A DNA stretch of 43,658 nucleotides from an uncultured Campylobacterales bacterium (GTDB taxonomy: Bacteria; Campylobacterota; Campylobacteria; Campylobacterales; Arcobacteraceae). A model generated the notes under the pieces. The model was not told the origin of the DNA, made no database searches, and saw nothing but the letters and a program-made list of their open reading frames with translations. This document shows, one piece after another, positions 8,953 to 16,820 of this stretch (positions within the stretch are counted from its first letter, which is position 1; every line of letters starts with the position of its first letter). The DNA lies in contig CALKDR010000004.1 of NCBI GenBank assembly GCA_938084175.1, positions 1-43,658 of the forward strand. The letters run 5' to 3'. The position numbers and the translations under genes are program-made.

Positions 8953-10608
8953 ATGAAAGAAAATTGGCAAGAACAACTACACAGTTTATTAAACTGTGAT
9001 TTAAAAGAATTATATCCGCTAGCTAGAAGTTTAAACAGAAAGCTAGAGTTTTATGTAGGACCTACAAATTCAGGTAAAACATATAATGCAATGCAAAAAC
9101 TAAAAGCTTCTAACTCAGGACTTTATTTAGCACCCTTAAGGCTTTTAGCACTTGAAGGCTATGAAGATTTGAAAAAAGAAAACATAGATGCTTCACTTGT
9201 AACAGGCGAAGAACAAATGCTTGATGTTGATGCAGCTCATGTTTGTTCAACAATTGAAATGATTGATTATGATTTAGATGTTGATGTGGCTGTTATTGAT
9301 GAAGTTCAAATGTTAGGCGATATTGATAGAGGTTGGGCTTGGGTAAATGCAATTATAGGTTGTCCTGCTAAAAAAGTGATTATGACAGGAAGTGTAAATG
9401 CTTTAGAATCTATTAAAAAAATCGCAGCTTATTTAGGTGAGGAGCTTGAAGTTGTAAGACATAAAAGAAAAACAGAACTTAAAGTAAATGAAAAATATAC
9501 ATCATTAGATAACTTGCAAGATGGAACTGCACTTATAGCTTTTTCACGAGCAGATGTTTTAAAACTACGGCATAAACTAAAAAAGAACTACACAGTTTCT
9601 GTAATATATGGAAACCTTTCACCAGAAGTTAGGCGTGATGAAGCTAGAAAATTCAGAGAAAAGAAAAGCCAAATTTTAATAGCAACAGATGCAATTGCAA
9701 TGGGTTTAAATTTACCTATTCAAACGATTCTTTTTACAACTGATACAAAGTTTGATGGAGTTTCAAGAAGAAAAATCACTGTAAATGAAATAGTACAAAT
9801 TGCAGGTCGTGCAGGAAGATATGGACATTTTGAAGCAGGATATTTAGGTGCAACTAGACGTGATATTTTAAAGCATATAAGTGAAGAGTTTAAGCAGCCA
9901 ATTAGAACTATAAAACCACCTTTTAGAGTTAAGATAAATGCTTCACAACTTGAATCTTTAGCTTCTCATATAAAAACAAACTCACTTACAAAAGTACTAA
10001 AGTATTTTGCTGATAATATGTATTTTAGCGGACCTTTTGTAGCTGCTAATATTTCCTCAATGATAACAGCTTCTAAAATAGTTGATACAAGATACAATCT
10101 AAAACTTGAAGATAAATATCTTTTAGCTCAAGCTCCAATTACTACAAAATCTCCAATAATTTTATCAGCTTATGAAGCTTATATAGCAGCAGTTGTAAAA
10201 CAAAAACCTTGTTCGTATAAACCTTCTGTTACTCTTCCTAAAAAAGCAATAACTCAAAAAGATTTATTGTTAGTTGAAGATGAAGTAAAAAAGATATCTT
10301 TATATCTTTGGTTGTCATATAAATTGCCAGAAATTTTCCCAGACCATGATAAGGCATATATTTTAAGAAATACTTTTAACTCTTTTATAGAAAACTCATT
10401 AAAAGGTAAAATCATTCAAATTGATGATCTAAGACGAGGAAATTTTAAAAGAAAAGAGAGTTTTGATCGTCCTAGAAGAAGTAGTGCAAAACATAGCGGT
10501 AAATACAGCGAACGCCCAAGAAGAAATGATGAAAAAGAACCTTCAGCCGACTTAAGACCAAGACGTGCTAGAAGTGAGTTTAAACCACGTAGAAGAAAAA
10601 GAGATTAG
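8953..10608 (+). CDS. SUV3-like superfamily 2 RNA helicase
   Basis: A 551-residue helicase resembling mitochondrial SUV3/SUPV3L1 (Ski2-related). Walker A GPTNSGKT is at 36-43, motif II is DEVQ at about 116-119 (not DEAD/DEAH), motif III is MTGS, motif V is ATDAIAMGLNLP and motif VI is QIAGRAGRYG near 280-289. DEVQ together with RAGRYG is characteristic of SUV3. A degradosome-like role in RNA decay is known for the mitochondrial enzyme and is inference here. The last 50 or so residues are an Arg/Lys-rich disordered tail (RPRRSS, RPRRND, RPRRARS, KPRRRKRD), likely for RNA binding. It is transcribed alone, divergently from trmA. Confidence 0.85.
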   Translation: MKENWQEQLHSLLNCDLKELYPLARSLNRKLEFYVGPTNSGKTYNAMQKLKASNSGLYLAPLRLLALEGYEDLKKENIDASLVTGEEQMLDVDAAHVCSTIEMIDYDLDVDVAVIDEVQMLGDIDRGWAWVNAIIGCPAKKVIMTGSVNALESIKKIAAYLGEELEVVRHKRKTELKVNEKYTSLDNLQDGTALIAFSRADVLKLRHKLKKNYTVSVIYGNLSPEVRRDEARKFREKKSQILIATDAIAMGLNLPIQTILFTTDTKFDGVSRRKITVNEIVQIAGRAGRYGHFEAGYLGATRRDILKHISEEFKQPIRTIKPPFRVKINASQLESLASHIKTNSLTKVLKYFADNMYFSGPFVAANISSMITASKIVDTRYNLKLEDKYLLAQAPITTKSPIILSAYEAYIAAVVKQKPCSYKPSVTLPKKAITQKDLLLVEDEVKKISLYLWLSYKLPEIFPDHDKAYILRNTFNSFIENSLKGKIIQIDDLRRGNFKRKESFDRPRRSSAKHSGKYSERPRRNDEKEPSADLRPRRARSEFKPRRRKRD

Positions 10609-10639
10609 TCTAATAAAAATAATTTAATAAAAGATTTGC

Positions 10640-10645
10640 TAAAAT
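10640..10645 (+). promoter_or_regulatory. Candidate extended -10 ahead of the ankyrin pseudogene and glmU
   Basis: TTTGCTAAAAT carries TG-n-TAAAAT, 41 bases before the pseudogene ATG at 10687, and closely resembles the candidate recA element. As nothing stops transcription visibly between here and glmU, it may also drive glmU through a leader made of the dead gene. Confidence 0.4.
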
Positions 10646-10686
10646 AGATTTAAAACTGAAAACACACTTCTTTAAGGAATTCATTT

Positions 10687-11013
10687 ATGTTCAAATTATT
10701 TCAAAATAGCACTGTTGAATCGTTTCAAAAATAACTATTTAGTGATGATATAAATATAAATAAAATTCAAAAAGATATTGATAATGGTATTGATATAAAT
10801 AGCATTGATGAAAAGGGTAGAACAGTTTTATTCTCTTTATGTTCAAAAATGTATAATAAAAACAAGAAAAGTAAGAAAGCTGCGAAGTTCTTAAAAGAAA
10901 AAGAGAATAATATAGAAAACTTATTAATAAATAATATTATTGATGATAAAATGTAAAATGCATTAAAACAAGTAGTAGAAAATACTAAAAAAGAAATCAA
11001 CGAAGTTTTATAA
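10687..11013 (+). pseudogene. Ankyrin-repeat-like pseudogene with two internal stops
   Basis: From an ATG with a good AAGGA site, 109 codons run in one frame to a TAA at 11011, but TAA also interrupts at 10732 (codon 16) and 10954 (codon 90). The middle reads QKDIDNGIDINSIDEKGRTV, which matches the ankyrin consensus (Gly-Asp/Ile-Asn ... Asp-x-x-Gly-Arg-Thr). The frame is otherwise intact, so decay looks recent. Lys/Asn-rich sequence follows the single repeat. It fills most of the gap between the helicase gene and glmU and ends 8 bases before glmU. Confidence 0.65.
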
Positions 11014-11021
11014 GGATAGGA

Positions 11022-12311
11022 ATGAACAAGAAGTCTATAATCATATTAGCAGCAGGTGCAGGTACAAGAATGAAATCTAAACTACCAAAGGTTTTACATA
11101 AAATCTCTGGAAAAGAAATGTTATATTATTCAATTAAAGAAGCATTAAGATTAAGTGATGATATTACTGTTGTATTATTTCATCAAGCCTCACGTGTACA
11201 AGCGCAAATGGAAAAGTATTTTTCAAATATAAACTATGTGATTCAAGATCATGAAAACTATCCAGGAACTGGCGGTGCTGTTATGGGTATTACTCCTAAA
11301 TATGATGACGTATTAGTTTTAAATGGTGATATGCCTTTAATTCAAGCTCAGGAACTTAAAAAATTTGATATAGAAGCAACTATAGTTATGTCTGTTTTAG
11401 AATTAGATAGTGCTGATGGTTATGGTAGAGTTATTGTTGAAAATGGAGCTGTTAAAAAAATCGTTGAGCAAAAAGATGCAAATGAAAGTGAACTAAAAGT
11501 TACAAGAGCAAATGCAGGAATTTATCAGTTTAATACAAAGTTTTTACTTGAAAACTTACCAAATCTTTCAAACGATAATGCTCAAGCTGAGTACTATATT
11601 ACAGATTTAATAGAAATGGCAATAGAGCAGGGGAAAATATTAAAACCACTTGCAGTTAGTGTTGAGAACTTTAAAGGTGTTAATTCAAAAGTAGAATTAG
11701 CAGACTCTGAAGTAATACATCAAAATAGAATCAAAAATGAATTTCTAAAACAAGGTGTTATTATGAGATTACCTGATACTATTTACATAGAAGAGGGTGT
11801 TACTATTGAGGGTGAATCTATTTTAGAAAATGGAGTTACATTACTTGGTAATTCTAAAATTATTAATTCACATATTAAAACAAACTCAATTGTTGAAGAT
11901 TCTGTTTTAATTGACTCAGATATTGGACCAATGGCAAGAGTTCGACCAGGTAGCCAATTAAATCGAACACATTTAGGAAACTTTGTAGAGACTAAAAAAG
12001 CTTTATTAAATGGAGTAAAAGCAGGTCATTTAACTTATTTAGGTGATTGCGAAATTGATGAGGGAACAAATATAGGTTGTGGAACAATTACTTGTAATTA
12101 TGATGGTATTAACAAATATAAAACAATTATAGGAAAAAATGTGTTTGTAGGTTCAGATACTCAGTTTATAGCACCAGTAGTTATTGAAGATAATACAATG
12201 ATAGGAGCTGGAAGTACAGTAACTTCAGATGTTAAAGAAGGTGAGTTATATACTTCAAGAGCTAAAAAAAGAGTTGTTGCAGGATACTATGACAAACACT
12301 TTAAAAAATAG
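11022..12311 (+). CDS. glmU: Bifunctional GlcNAc-1-phosphate uridyltransferase / glucosamine-1-phosphate acetyltransferase
   Basis: It makes UDP-GlcNAc for peptidoglycan and lipopolysaccharide. The N-terminal uridyltransferase carries ILAAGAGTRMKSKLPKVLH (about 6-25) and NGDMPL. The C-terminal left-handed beta-helix acetyltransferase carries hexapeptide repeats from about residue 240, with the conserved segment KAGHLTYLGD containing the likely catalytic His, and NIGCGTITCNYDG. At 429 residues it is somewhat shorter than the E. coli enzyme (456), typical for this phylum. An AAGGATAGGA purine-rich site precedes the ATG. It starts a long run of essential genes. Confidence 0.96.
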   Translation: MNKKSIIILAAGAGTRMKSKLPKVLHKISGKEMLYYSIKEALRLSDDITVVLFHQASRVQAQMEKYFSNINYVIQDHENYPGTGGAVMGITPKYDDVLVLNGDMPLIQAQELKKFDIEATIVMSVLELDSADGYGRVIVENGAVKKIVEQKDANESELKVTRANAGIYQFNTKFLLENLPNLSNDNAQAEYYITDLIEMAIEQGKILKPLAVSVENFKGVNSKVELADSEVIHQNRIKNEFLKQGVIMRLPDTIYIEEGVTIEGESILENGVTLLGNSKIINSHIKTNSIVEDSVLIDSDIGPMARVRPGSQLNRTHLGNFVETKKALLNGVKAGHLTYLGDCEIDEGTNIGCGTITCNYDGINKYKTIIGKNVFVGSDTQFIAPVVIEDNTMIGAGSTVTSDVKEGELYTSRAKKRVVAGYYDKHFKK

Positions 12312-12342
12312 ATATTAAAAATAAAGCTAGAAGAGATTTGAG

Positions 12343-13614
12343 ATGTTATTAAAAAATAAAAAAATACTAGTAGGTGTTACAGCCTCAATTGCAATATATA
12401 AAAGTTTAGAACTAATTAGACTATATATAAAAGCAGGTGCAAAAGTACGAGTTATTATGACACCTGCTGCAAAGAAATTTATAACACCATTAACTTTTGA
12501 AGCAATATCTCAAAGTAAAGTATTAGATGATACAAATGAGAACTGGGACAAAAATCAAGATTATAATCATATAGATATAGGAAAATGGTCTGATATTTTT
12601 GTAATAGCACCTTGTTCTGCTAATACTATAAATAAACTATCAAATGGAATTGCTGATAACTTATTACTTCAGACAGCACTTGCATATCCTAGAGTAAAGC
12701 TATTATGTCCTGCTGCAAATACTATGATGCTTAAAAATCCAATAACACAAGCTAGTGTAAAAATGTTAAAGCTTTGTAATTTTGAAATTGTTGAATCTGT
12801 TACAAAAGAGTTAGTTTGCAAAGATGTAGGCGATGGAGCTATGGCTGAAGCTATTGATATTTTTAATGCAAGTGCTAGAGAACTTCTTAAAGTTGATTAT
12901 TGGGTTAATAGAAAAGTAGTTTTAAGTGGTGGTGGAAGTGTTGAAAAAATTGATGAGGTTAGATATATTTCAAATTTCTCATCAGGTAAAATGGCAAGTT
13001 CAATGGCAAAAGCTTTATATTTTAAAGGTGCAAATGTTTGCTTAGTTTCTACACGAGGGTATGATGACTTACCTAAAGGTATTCATTTAATACCTGTACA
13101 AAGTTCAGAAGAAATGCAAGGATATTTAGTAGATGCAATAAAAGTTGCAAAAAAAGGAACTTTAAGTAAAGCTACTCTAATGAATGATTCAAGACCTGAA
13201 TTAATACAAAAAAGAGCATTTTTATTTATGGTTGCAGCTATTAGTGATTATGTTCCAGTATTTCCTCAAAGTGGAAAAATGAAAAAAAATATGATAGGTA
13301 AAACTTGGAATTTAGAACTAAAAGAAAATATAGATATCTTGAGTTCACTAGATAAAAATGATTTAATTACTATTGGTTTTAAAGCTGAGATGGATAAAAA
13401 AACAGCAAATAGTTCGGCAAAATCTATGATGGACAAAAAATCATTAGATGCAGTTTGCTTGAATGTTTTAGAAAATTCTTCAAGTTTTGGTTCAGATGAT
13501 AATGATATTGAGTTAATACTAAAAGAAAACTCATATCAGTTTAAAGGTTCAAAGTTAGATATTTCACTTGAAATTTTAACAAAATTAGAAAAAGAGTTTG
13601 AAAATTATGAGTAA
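12343..13614 (+). CDS. coaBC: Phosphopantothenoylcysteine decarboxylase / phosphopantothenate-cysteine ligase
   Basis: A bifunctional coenzyme A biosynthesis enzyme (Dfp). The flavin-dependent CoaC domain (about 1-180) has LVGVTASIAIYKSLEL, APCSANTINKLSNGIADNLL and the substrate-loop region PAANTMML, where most homologues have PxMNxxMW. The CoaB ligase domain (about 190-420) has the nucleotide-binding segment SGGGSVEKIDEVRYISNFSS and GKMASSMAKAL. Length 423 is normal. It lies 31 bases after glmU and overlaps uppS by 8 bases. Confidence 0.95.
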   Translation: MLLKNKKILVGVTASIAIYKSLELIRLYIKAGAKVRVIMTPAAKKFITPLTFEAISQSKVLDDTNENWDKNQDYNHIDIGKWSDIFVIAPCSANTINKLSNGIADNLLLQTALAYPRVKLLCPAANTMMLKNPITQASVKMLKLCNFEIVESVTKELVCKDVGDGAMAEAIDIFNASARELLKVDYWVNRKVVLSGGGSVEKIDEVRYISNFSSGKMASSMAKALYFKGANVCLVSTRGYDDLPKGIHLIPVQSSEEMQGYLVDAIKVAKKGTLSKATLMNDSRPELIQKRAFLFMVAAISDYVPVFPQSGKMKKNMIGKTWNLELKENIDILSSLDKNDLITIGFKAEMDKKTANSSAKSMMDKKSLDAVCLNVLENSSSFGSDDNDIELILKENSYQFKGSKLDISLEILTKLEKEFENYE

Positions 13615-14317
13615 TAGAAATGATGTAAGTAATATTAGTAATTCTGCCCCTGCTCATATTGCAATGATTATGGACGGAAATGGTAGATGGGCTAAAGAGC
13701 GAAATCTTAAAAGAACAGCAGGGCATAGTGCTGGAGCTGAGGTTGTAAGAAAAATCACAACTCATTGTCGAAACTTAGGTGTTAAGTATTTAACTCTTTA
13801 TGCTTTTTCAACAGAAAACTGGCAAAGACCAAAACTTGAAGTTGAGTTTTTGATGAAGTTACTTGAAAAATATTTAAAACAAGAGCTTAGTGTATATTTA
13901 GAAAATGGAATAAAACTAAAAGCAATTGGTGATATTTCAAGGTTTTCTAAATCTTTACAAAAAGTGATTAAACAAACAGAAGAGAAAACAGCCAAGGGAG
14001 AAAAATTAACACAAGTTCTTGCTTTAAATTATGGTTCAAAAGATGAAATAGTTAGAGCAGTAAAAAAACTAAATGAAAAAAATTTAGAAGTAAATGAAGA
14101 AAATATAGAAGCAAACCTAGATACAGCAGGTATGCCAAATGTTGACATTATGATTAGAACAAGTGGTGAAGTTAGACTTTCCAACTATTTATTATGGCAA
14201 AACGCTTATGCTGAATTGTTTTTTACTCCTACATATTGGCCTGATTTTAATGAAAATGATTTAGATGATATAATCAGTGATTATAATAATAGAGAGAGAA
14301 GATTTGGAGGTATTTAG
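13607..14317 (+). CDS. uppS: Undecaprenyl diphosphate synthase
   Basis: A cis-prenyltransferase that makes the C55 lipid carrier for cell-wall and surface polysaccharide synthesis. The signature HIAMIMDGNGRWAKER is near the N terminus, with catalytic Asp23 counted from the ATG at 13607; AFSTENWQRP and the C-terminal IRTSGEVRLSNYLLWQ are also typical. A TTG at 13598 is in frame, but the ATG at 13607 has the better purine-rich site and gives 236 residues. It overlaps coaBC at its start and the prepilin peptidase gene at its end. Confidence 0.96.
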   Translation: MSNRNDVSNISNSAPAHIAMIMDGNGRWAKERNLKRTAGHSAGAEVVRKITTHCRNLGVKYLTLYAFSTENWQRPKLEVEFLMKLLEKYLKQELSVYLENGIKLKAIGDISRFSKSLQKVIKQTEEKTAKGEKLTQVLALNYGSKDEIVRAVKKLNEKNLEVNEENIEANLDTAGMPNVDIMIRTSGEVRLSNYLLWQNAYAELFFTPTYWPDFNENDLDDIISDYNNRERRFGGI

Positions 14318-15074
14318 CTTCATCTTAGGTGTTGTTATTGGCTCTTTTTTAAATGTATTAATATTAAGACTCCCTCTAAAAAAATCTGTAATTACTCCAA
14401 GAAGTGCCTGTCCTTCTTGTAATCATATAATCTCTTGGTATTACAATATTCCTCTTTTGTCATATATATATTTAAAAGCCTCATGTGCATATTGTAAAGA
14501 AAAAATCTCTTATCAATATTTTATTGTTGAATTATTATCAGGACTAGTAACTCTTGCTTTATTTTTAAAATTGGGTTTAGGTACTGAGTTTTTATATATG
14601 TGCTTATTTGTTTATGTTTGTATTACCTTATGTTTTATTGATTTTAAGTACAAAGCTGTTCCTGATTATTTACTATTAATTGTTTTTATTCTCTCATTTT
14701 TTGCAAGTTCTTATTCTTTGTTTGACTCTTTTAAAAATGCCTTTTTATTTGCAGGTGCTTTTGTTTTATTGAATTTTCTTATAACTTTTTATATTCAAAA
14801 TATAAAAGCAAGAGTTTTAAAAGATGAAAGTTTAAAAACTCAAGAAGCTTTAGGAGAGGGCGATATACCTATAATTGCAAGCATTGCAGTTATTTTAGGT
14901 GTAAAAGCCGGACTCTTGGCTATATTTTTAGCTGCAATTTTTGCTATAATACCATCAATTTATTCTAATATTATAAAAAAAGATATTCAAACACCTTTTA
15001 TCCCTTACTTGATTTTAGGAATGTTAAGCGTTTATTTTTTTGATTTAGAAAATATTTTAAAGGTACTTTTTTGA
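14304..15074 (+). CDS. Type IV prepilin peptidase (A24 family)
   Basis: An inner-membrane aspartic peptidase/methylase that processes type IV pilin-like or type II secretion pseudopilin precursors. From a TTG at 14304 the protein is 256 residues and begins (M)EVFSFILGVVIGSFLNV, exactly the family N terminus; the GTG at 14277 would add nine unrelated residues. A zinc-type four-Cys loop (CPSC ... CAYC) follows. The catalytic aspartates are in FIDFKYKAVPD and GEGDIP. About seven transmembrane segments are visible. No pilin or secretion gene is nearby, so its substrates lie elsewhere. It overlaps uppS by 14 bases. Confidence 0.9.
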   Translation: MEVFSFILGVVIGSFLNVLILRLPLKKSVITPRSACPSCNHIISWYYNIPLLSYIYLKASCAYCKEKISYQYFIVELLSGLVTLALFLKLGLGTEFLYMCLFVYVCITLCFIDFKYKAVPDYLLLIVFILSFFASSYSLFDSFKNAFLFAGAFVLLNFLITFYIQNIKARVLKDESLKTQEALGEGDIPIIASIAVILGVKAGLLAIFLAAIFAIIPSIYSNIIKKDIQTPFIPYLILGMLSVYFFDLENILKVLF

Positions 15075-16087
15075 AATTAAAACAATATTTATATTCACAA
15101 TTAGCAATTACATTTTTCCCAATATTTTTAGGACTATATTTTATTACTTCTATAGTTTTTTTAGTGAAAATTGCTTCTTTAACATCAATTATTACAATTA
15201 ATTTTGTAGAATTATTTACATTATATGCTTATGTAGTTCCTCAGATTATATTCTATACTATGCCTATTTCATTTTTTATATCTCTTGTTATAACACTTTC
15301 AAAACTTTCAAGTGAATATGAACTAACTGTTATTACATCTTTTGGTTTAAATCCAGTAAAAATTTTAAAGATTTTTTTACCCTTAACTCTTGTTCTTTCA
15401 TCTGCACTATTAGTAGTTTCCGTTGGACTAATCCCTAAAACAAAGTTTTTAACAAAGCAGTTTTTGGACGCAAAAACAAAAGAAGCAAACTTTAATATTA
15501 AAGCTAGTGAATTTGGACAAAAATTTGGTGATTGGTTGATTTATATAAAAAGTAAAGAAGATAAACTTTACAATGAAATTAAACTATTTAAAACGCAAGA
15601 AGGCAAGGATCAATTTATATTGAGTAAAACAGCTGTTTTAGATAATGATAAAGGAAATCTTAGCTTTAAGTTAAATGATGGAAAAGCTTTTTTTATAGAT
15701 GATATTGAACTTAATCAAGTAGATTTTAAATCAATGCATATAAATGATTCAATTGCAAATAGTAAATTAGGAAAGTTTACAACTACATATAACTATTGGA
15801 AAGAAAGATTAGTAAAAGGTATTGATATAGATGATTTAAGCTTTTTTATTTTAACTTCATTATTTCCTGTATTATCACTGTTTTTAGTAATTACATTTGG
15901 ATATTTTAACCCAAGATATGAAAAGAATCGTGCTGTTACTTATTCTTTAATTTCTATTGTTTTATATTATGTTTTAATTAAAGCAATTGGCGATTCATTA
16001 CTTTTACATTCTTTATATTTAATCCCAATTGTTTGGCTTTTATGTACATATTTCTTATATACAAAAACTGTAAAAAAAGAGTATTAA
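15071..16087 (+). CDS. LptF/LptG-family permease
   Basis: A YjgP/YjgQ-type membrane subunit of the lipopolysaccharide export ABC transporter, which moves LPS from inner membrane to periplasmic bridge with LptB. It has 338 residues: three transmembrane segments in the N-terminal 115, a periplasmic beta domain (about 125-250), and three more segments at the C terminus. The start TTG overlaps the stop of the prepilin peptidase gene (TTGA). Sequence does not readily separate LptF from LptG; the other partner is not in this window. Confidence 0.85.
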   Translation: MKLKQYLYSQLAITFFPIFLGLYFITSIVFLVKIASLTSIITINFVELFTLYAYVVPQIIFYTMPISFFISLVITLSKLSSEYELTVITSFGLNPVKILKIFLPLTLVLSSALLVVSVGLIPKTKFLTKQFLDAKTKEANFNIKASEFGQKFGDWLIYIKSKEDKLYNEIKLFKTQEGKDQFILSKTAVLDNDKGNLSFKLNDGKAFFIDDIELNQVDFKSMHINDSIANSKLGKFTTTYNYWKERLVKGIDIDDLSFFILTSLFPVLSLFLVITFGYFNPRYEKNRAVTYSLISIVLYYVLIKAIGDSLLLHSLYLIPIVWLLCTYFLYTKTVKKEY

Positions 16088-16096
16088 GAGATTTTT

Positions 16097-16819
16097 ATGA
16101 ATGTAAAATTTCTTATTTCTTATGATGGGTCTTTATATAAAGGCTCACAAAAACAACCTGATAAAAATACTATTGAAGATAAACTTTTAGATGCTTTTAA
16201 AAGAATAAATATTGATACTAAAATAATATTAAGTGGAAGAACAGATAAAGAAGTTCACGCTACAGGACAAGTTTTCAACTGTGAAATTCCAGAGTTTTGG
16301 AGTGATTTTTCAAAATTAAAAGATACTCTAAATCAGCAACTACCTTTTTCAATTAGAATTCATCATATTAAAAAAGTATCACAAGATTTTCATTCAAGAT
16401 TTCATGCAAAAAAAAGAGTTTATAGATATATTGTAAGTACAAAAGATGTGACAGCTTTTAACAATAAATTTATTACATATGCGAAAAATATTGATGAAAA
16501 GAAAATCAAAGAGGCTATAAAAGAGTTTATAGGAGTTCATGATTTTGAATATTTTCATAAACAAGGTAGCGATAAAGACATAACAATTAGAGAAGTATTT
16601 GATACGAAGTTTTATAAATATAAAGATATTTATGTATTCAAATTTACTGCAAATTCATATCTAAGGTCTCAAATTAGATTGATGGTTGGCTTTTTACTAA
16701 ATATTTCCCAAGGAAAGTTAAATATTGAAGATTTAAAATCACAGCTTTTAAAAGAGAAAATCATACATAGAATTCCTGCACTTGCAAATGGTTTATATTT
16801 AGCAAAAGTGATATATTAA
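16097..16819 (+). CDS. truA: tRNA pseudouridine(38-40) synthase
   Basis: It isomerises uridines 38-40 in the anticodon stem-loop. The catalytic Asp50 sits in SGRTDKEVHATGQV; KKRVYRYIV and SYLRSQIRLMVGFLL are typical TruA segments. The length of 240 is normal. It lies 9 bases after the LptF/G-type gene and 1 base before the histidine kinase gene. Confidence 0.95.
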   Translation: MNVKFLISYDGSLYKGSQKQPDKNTIEDKLLDAFKRINIDTKIILSGRTDKEVHATGQVFNCEIPEFWSDFSKLKDTLNQQLPFSIRIHHIKKVSQDFHSRFHAKKRVYRYIVSTKDVTAFNNKFITYAKNIDEKKIKEAIKEFIGVHDFEYFHKQGSDKDITIREVFDTKFYKYKDIYVFKFTANSYLRSQIRLMVGFLLNISQGKLNIEDLKSQLLKEKIIHRIPALANGLYLAKVIY

Positions 16820-16820
16820 A

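Noticed and set aside
10767-11000. Minus-strand frame encoding a Phe/Ile-rich protein
   Set aside because: It is the antisense shadow of the AT-rich ankyrin pseudogene; no ribosome binding site and low-complexity composition.
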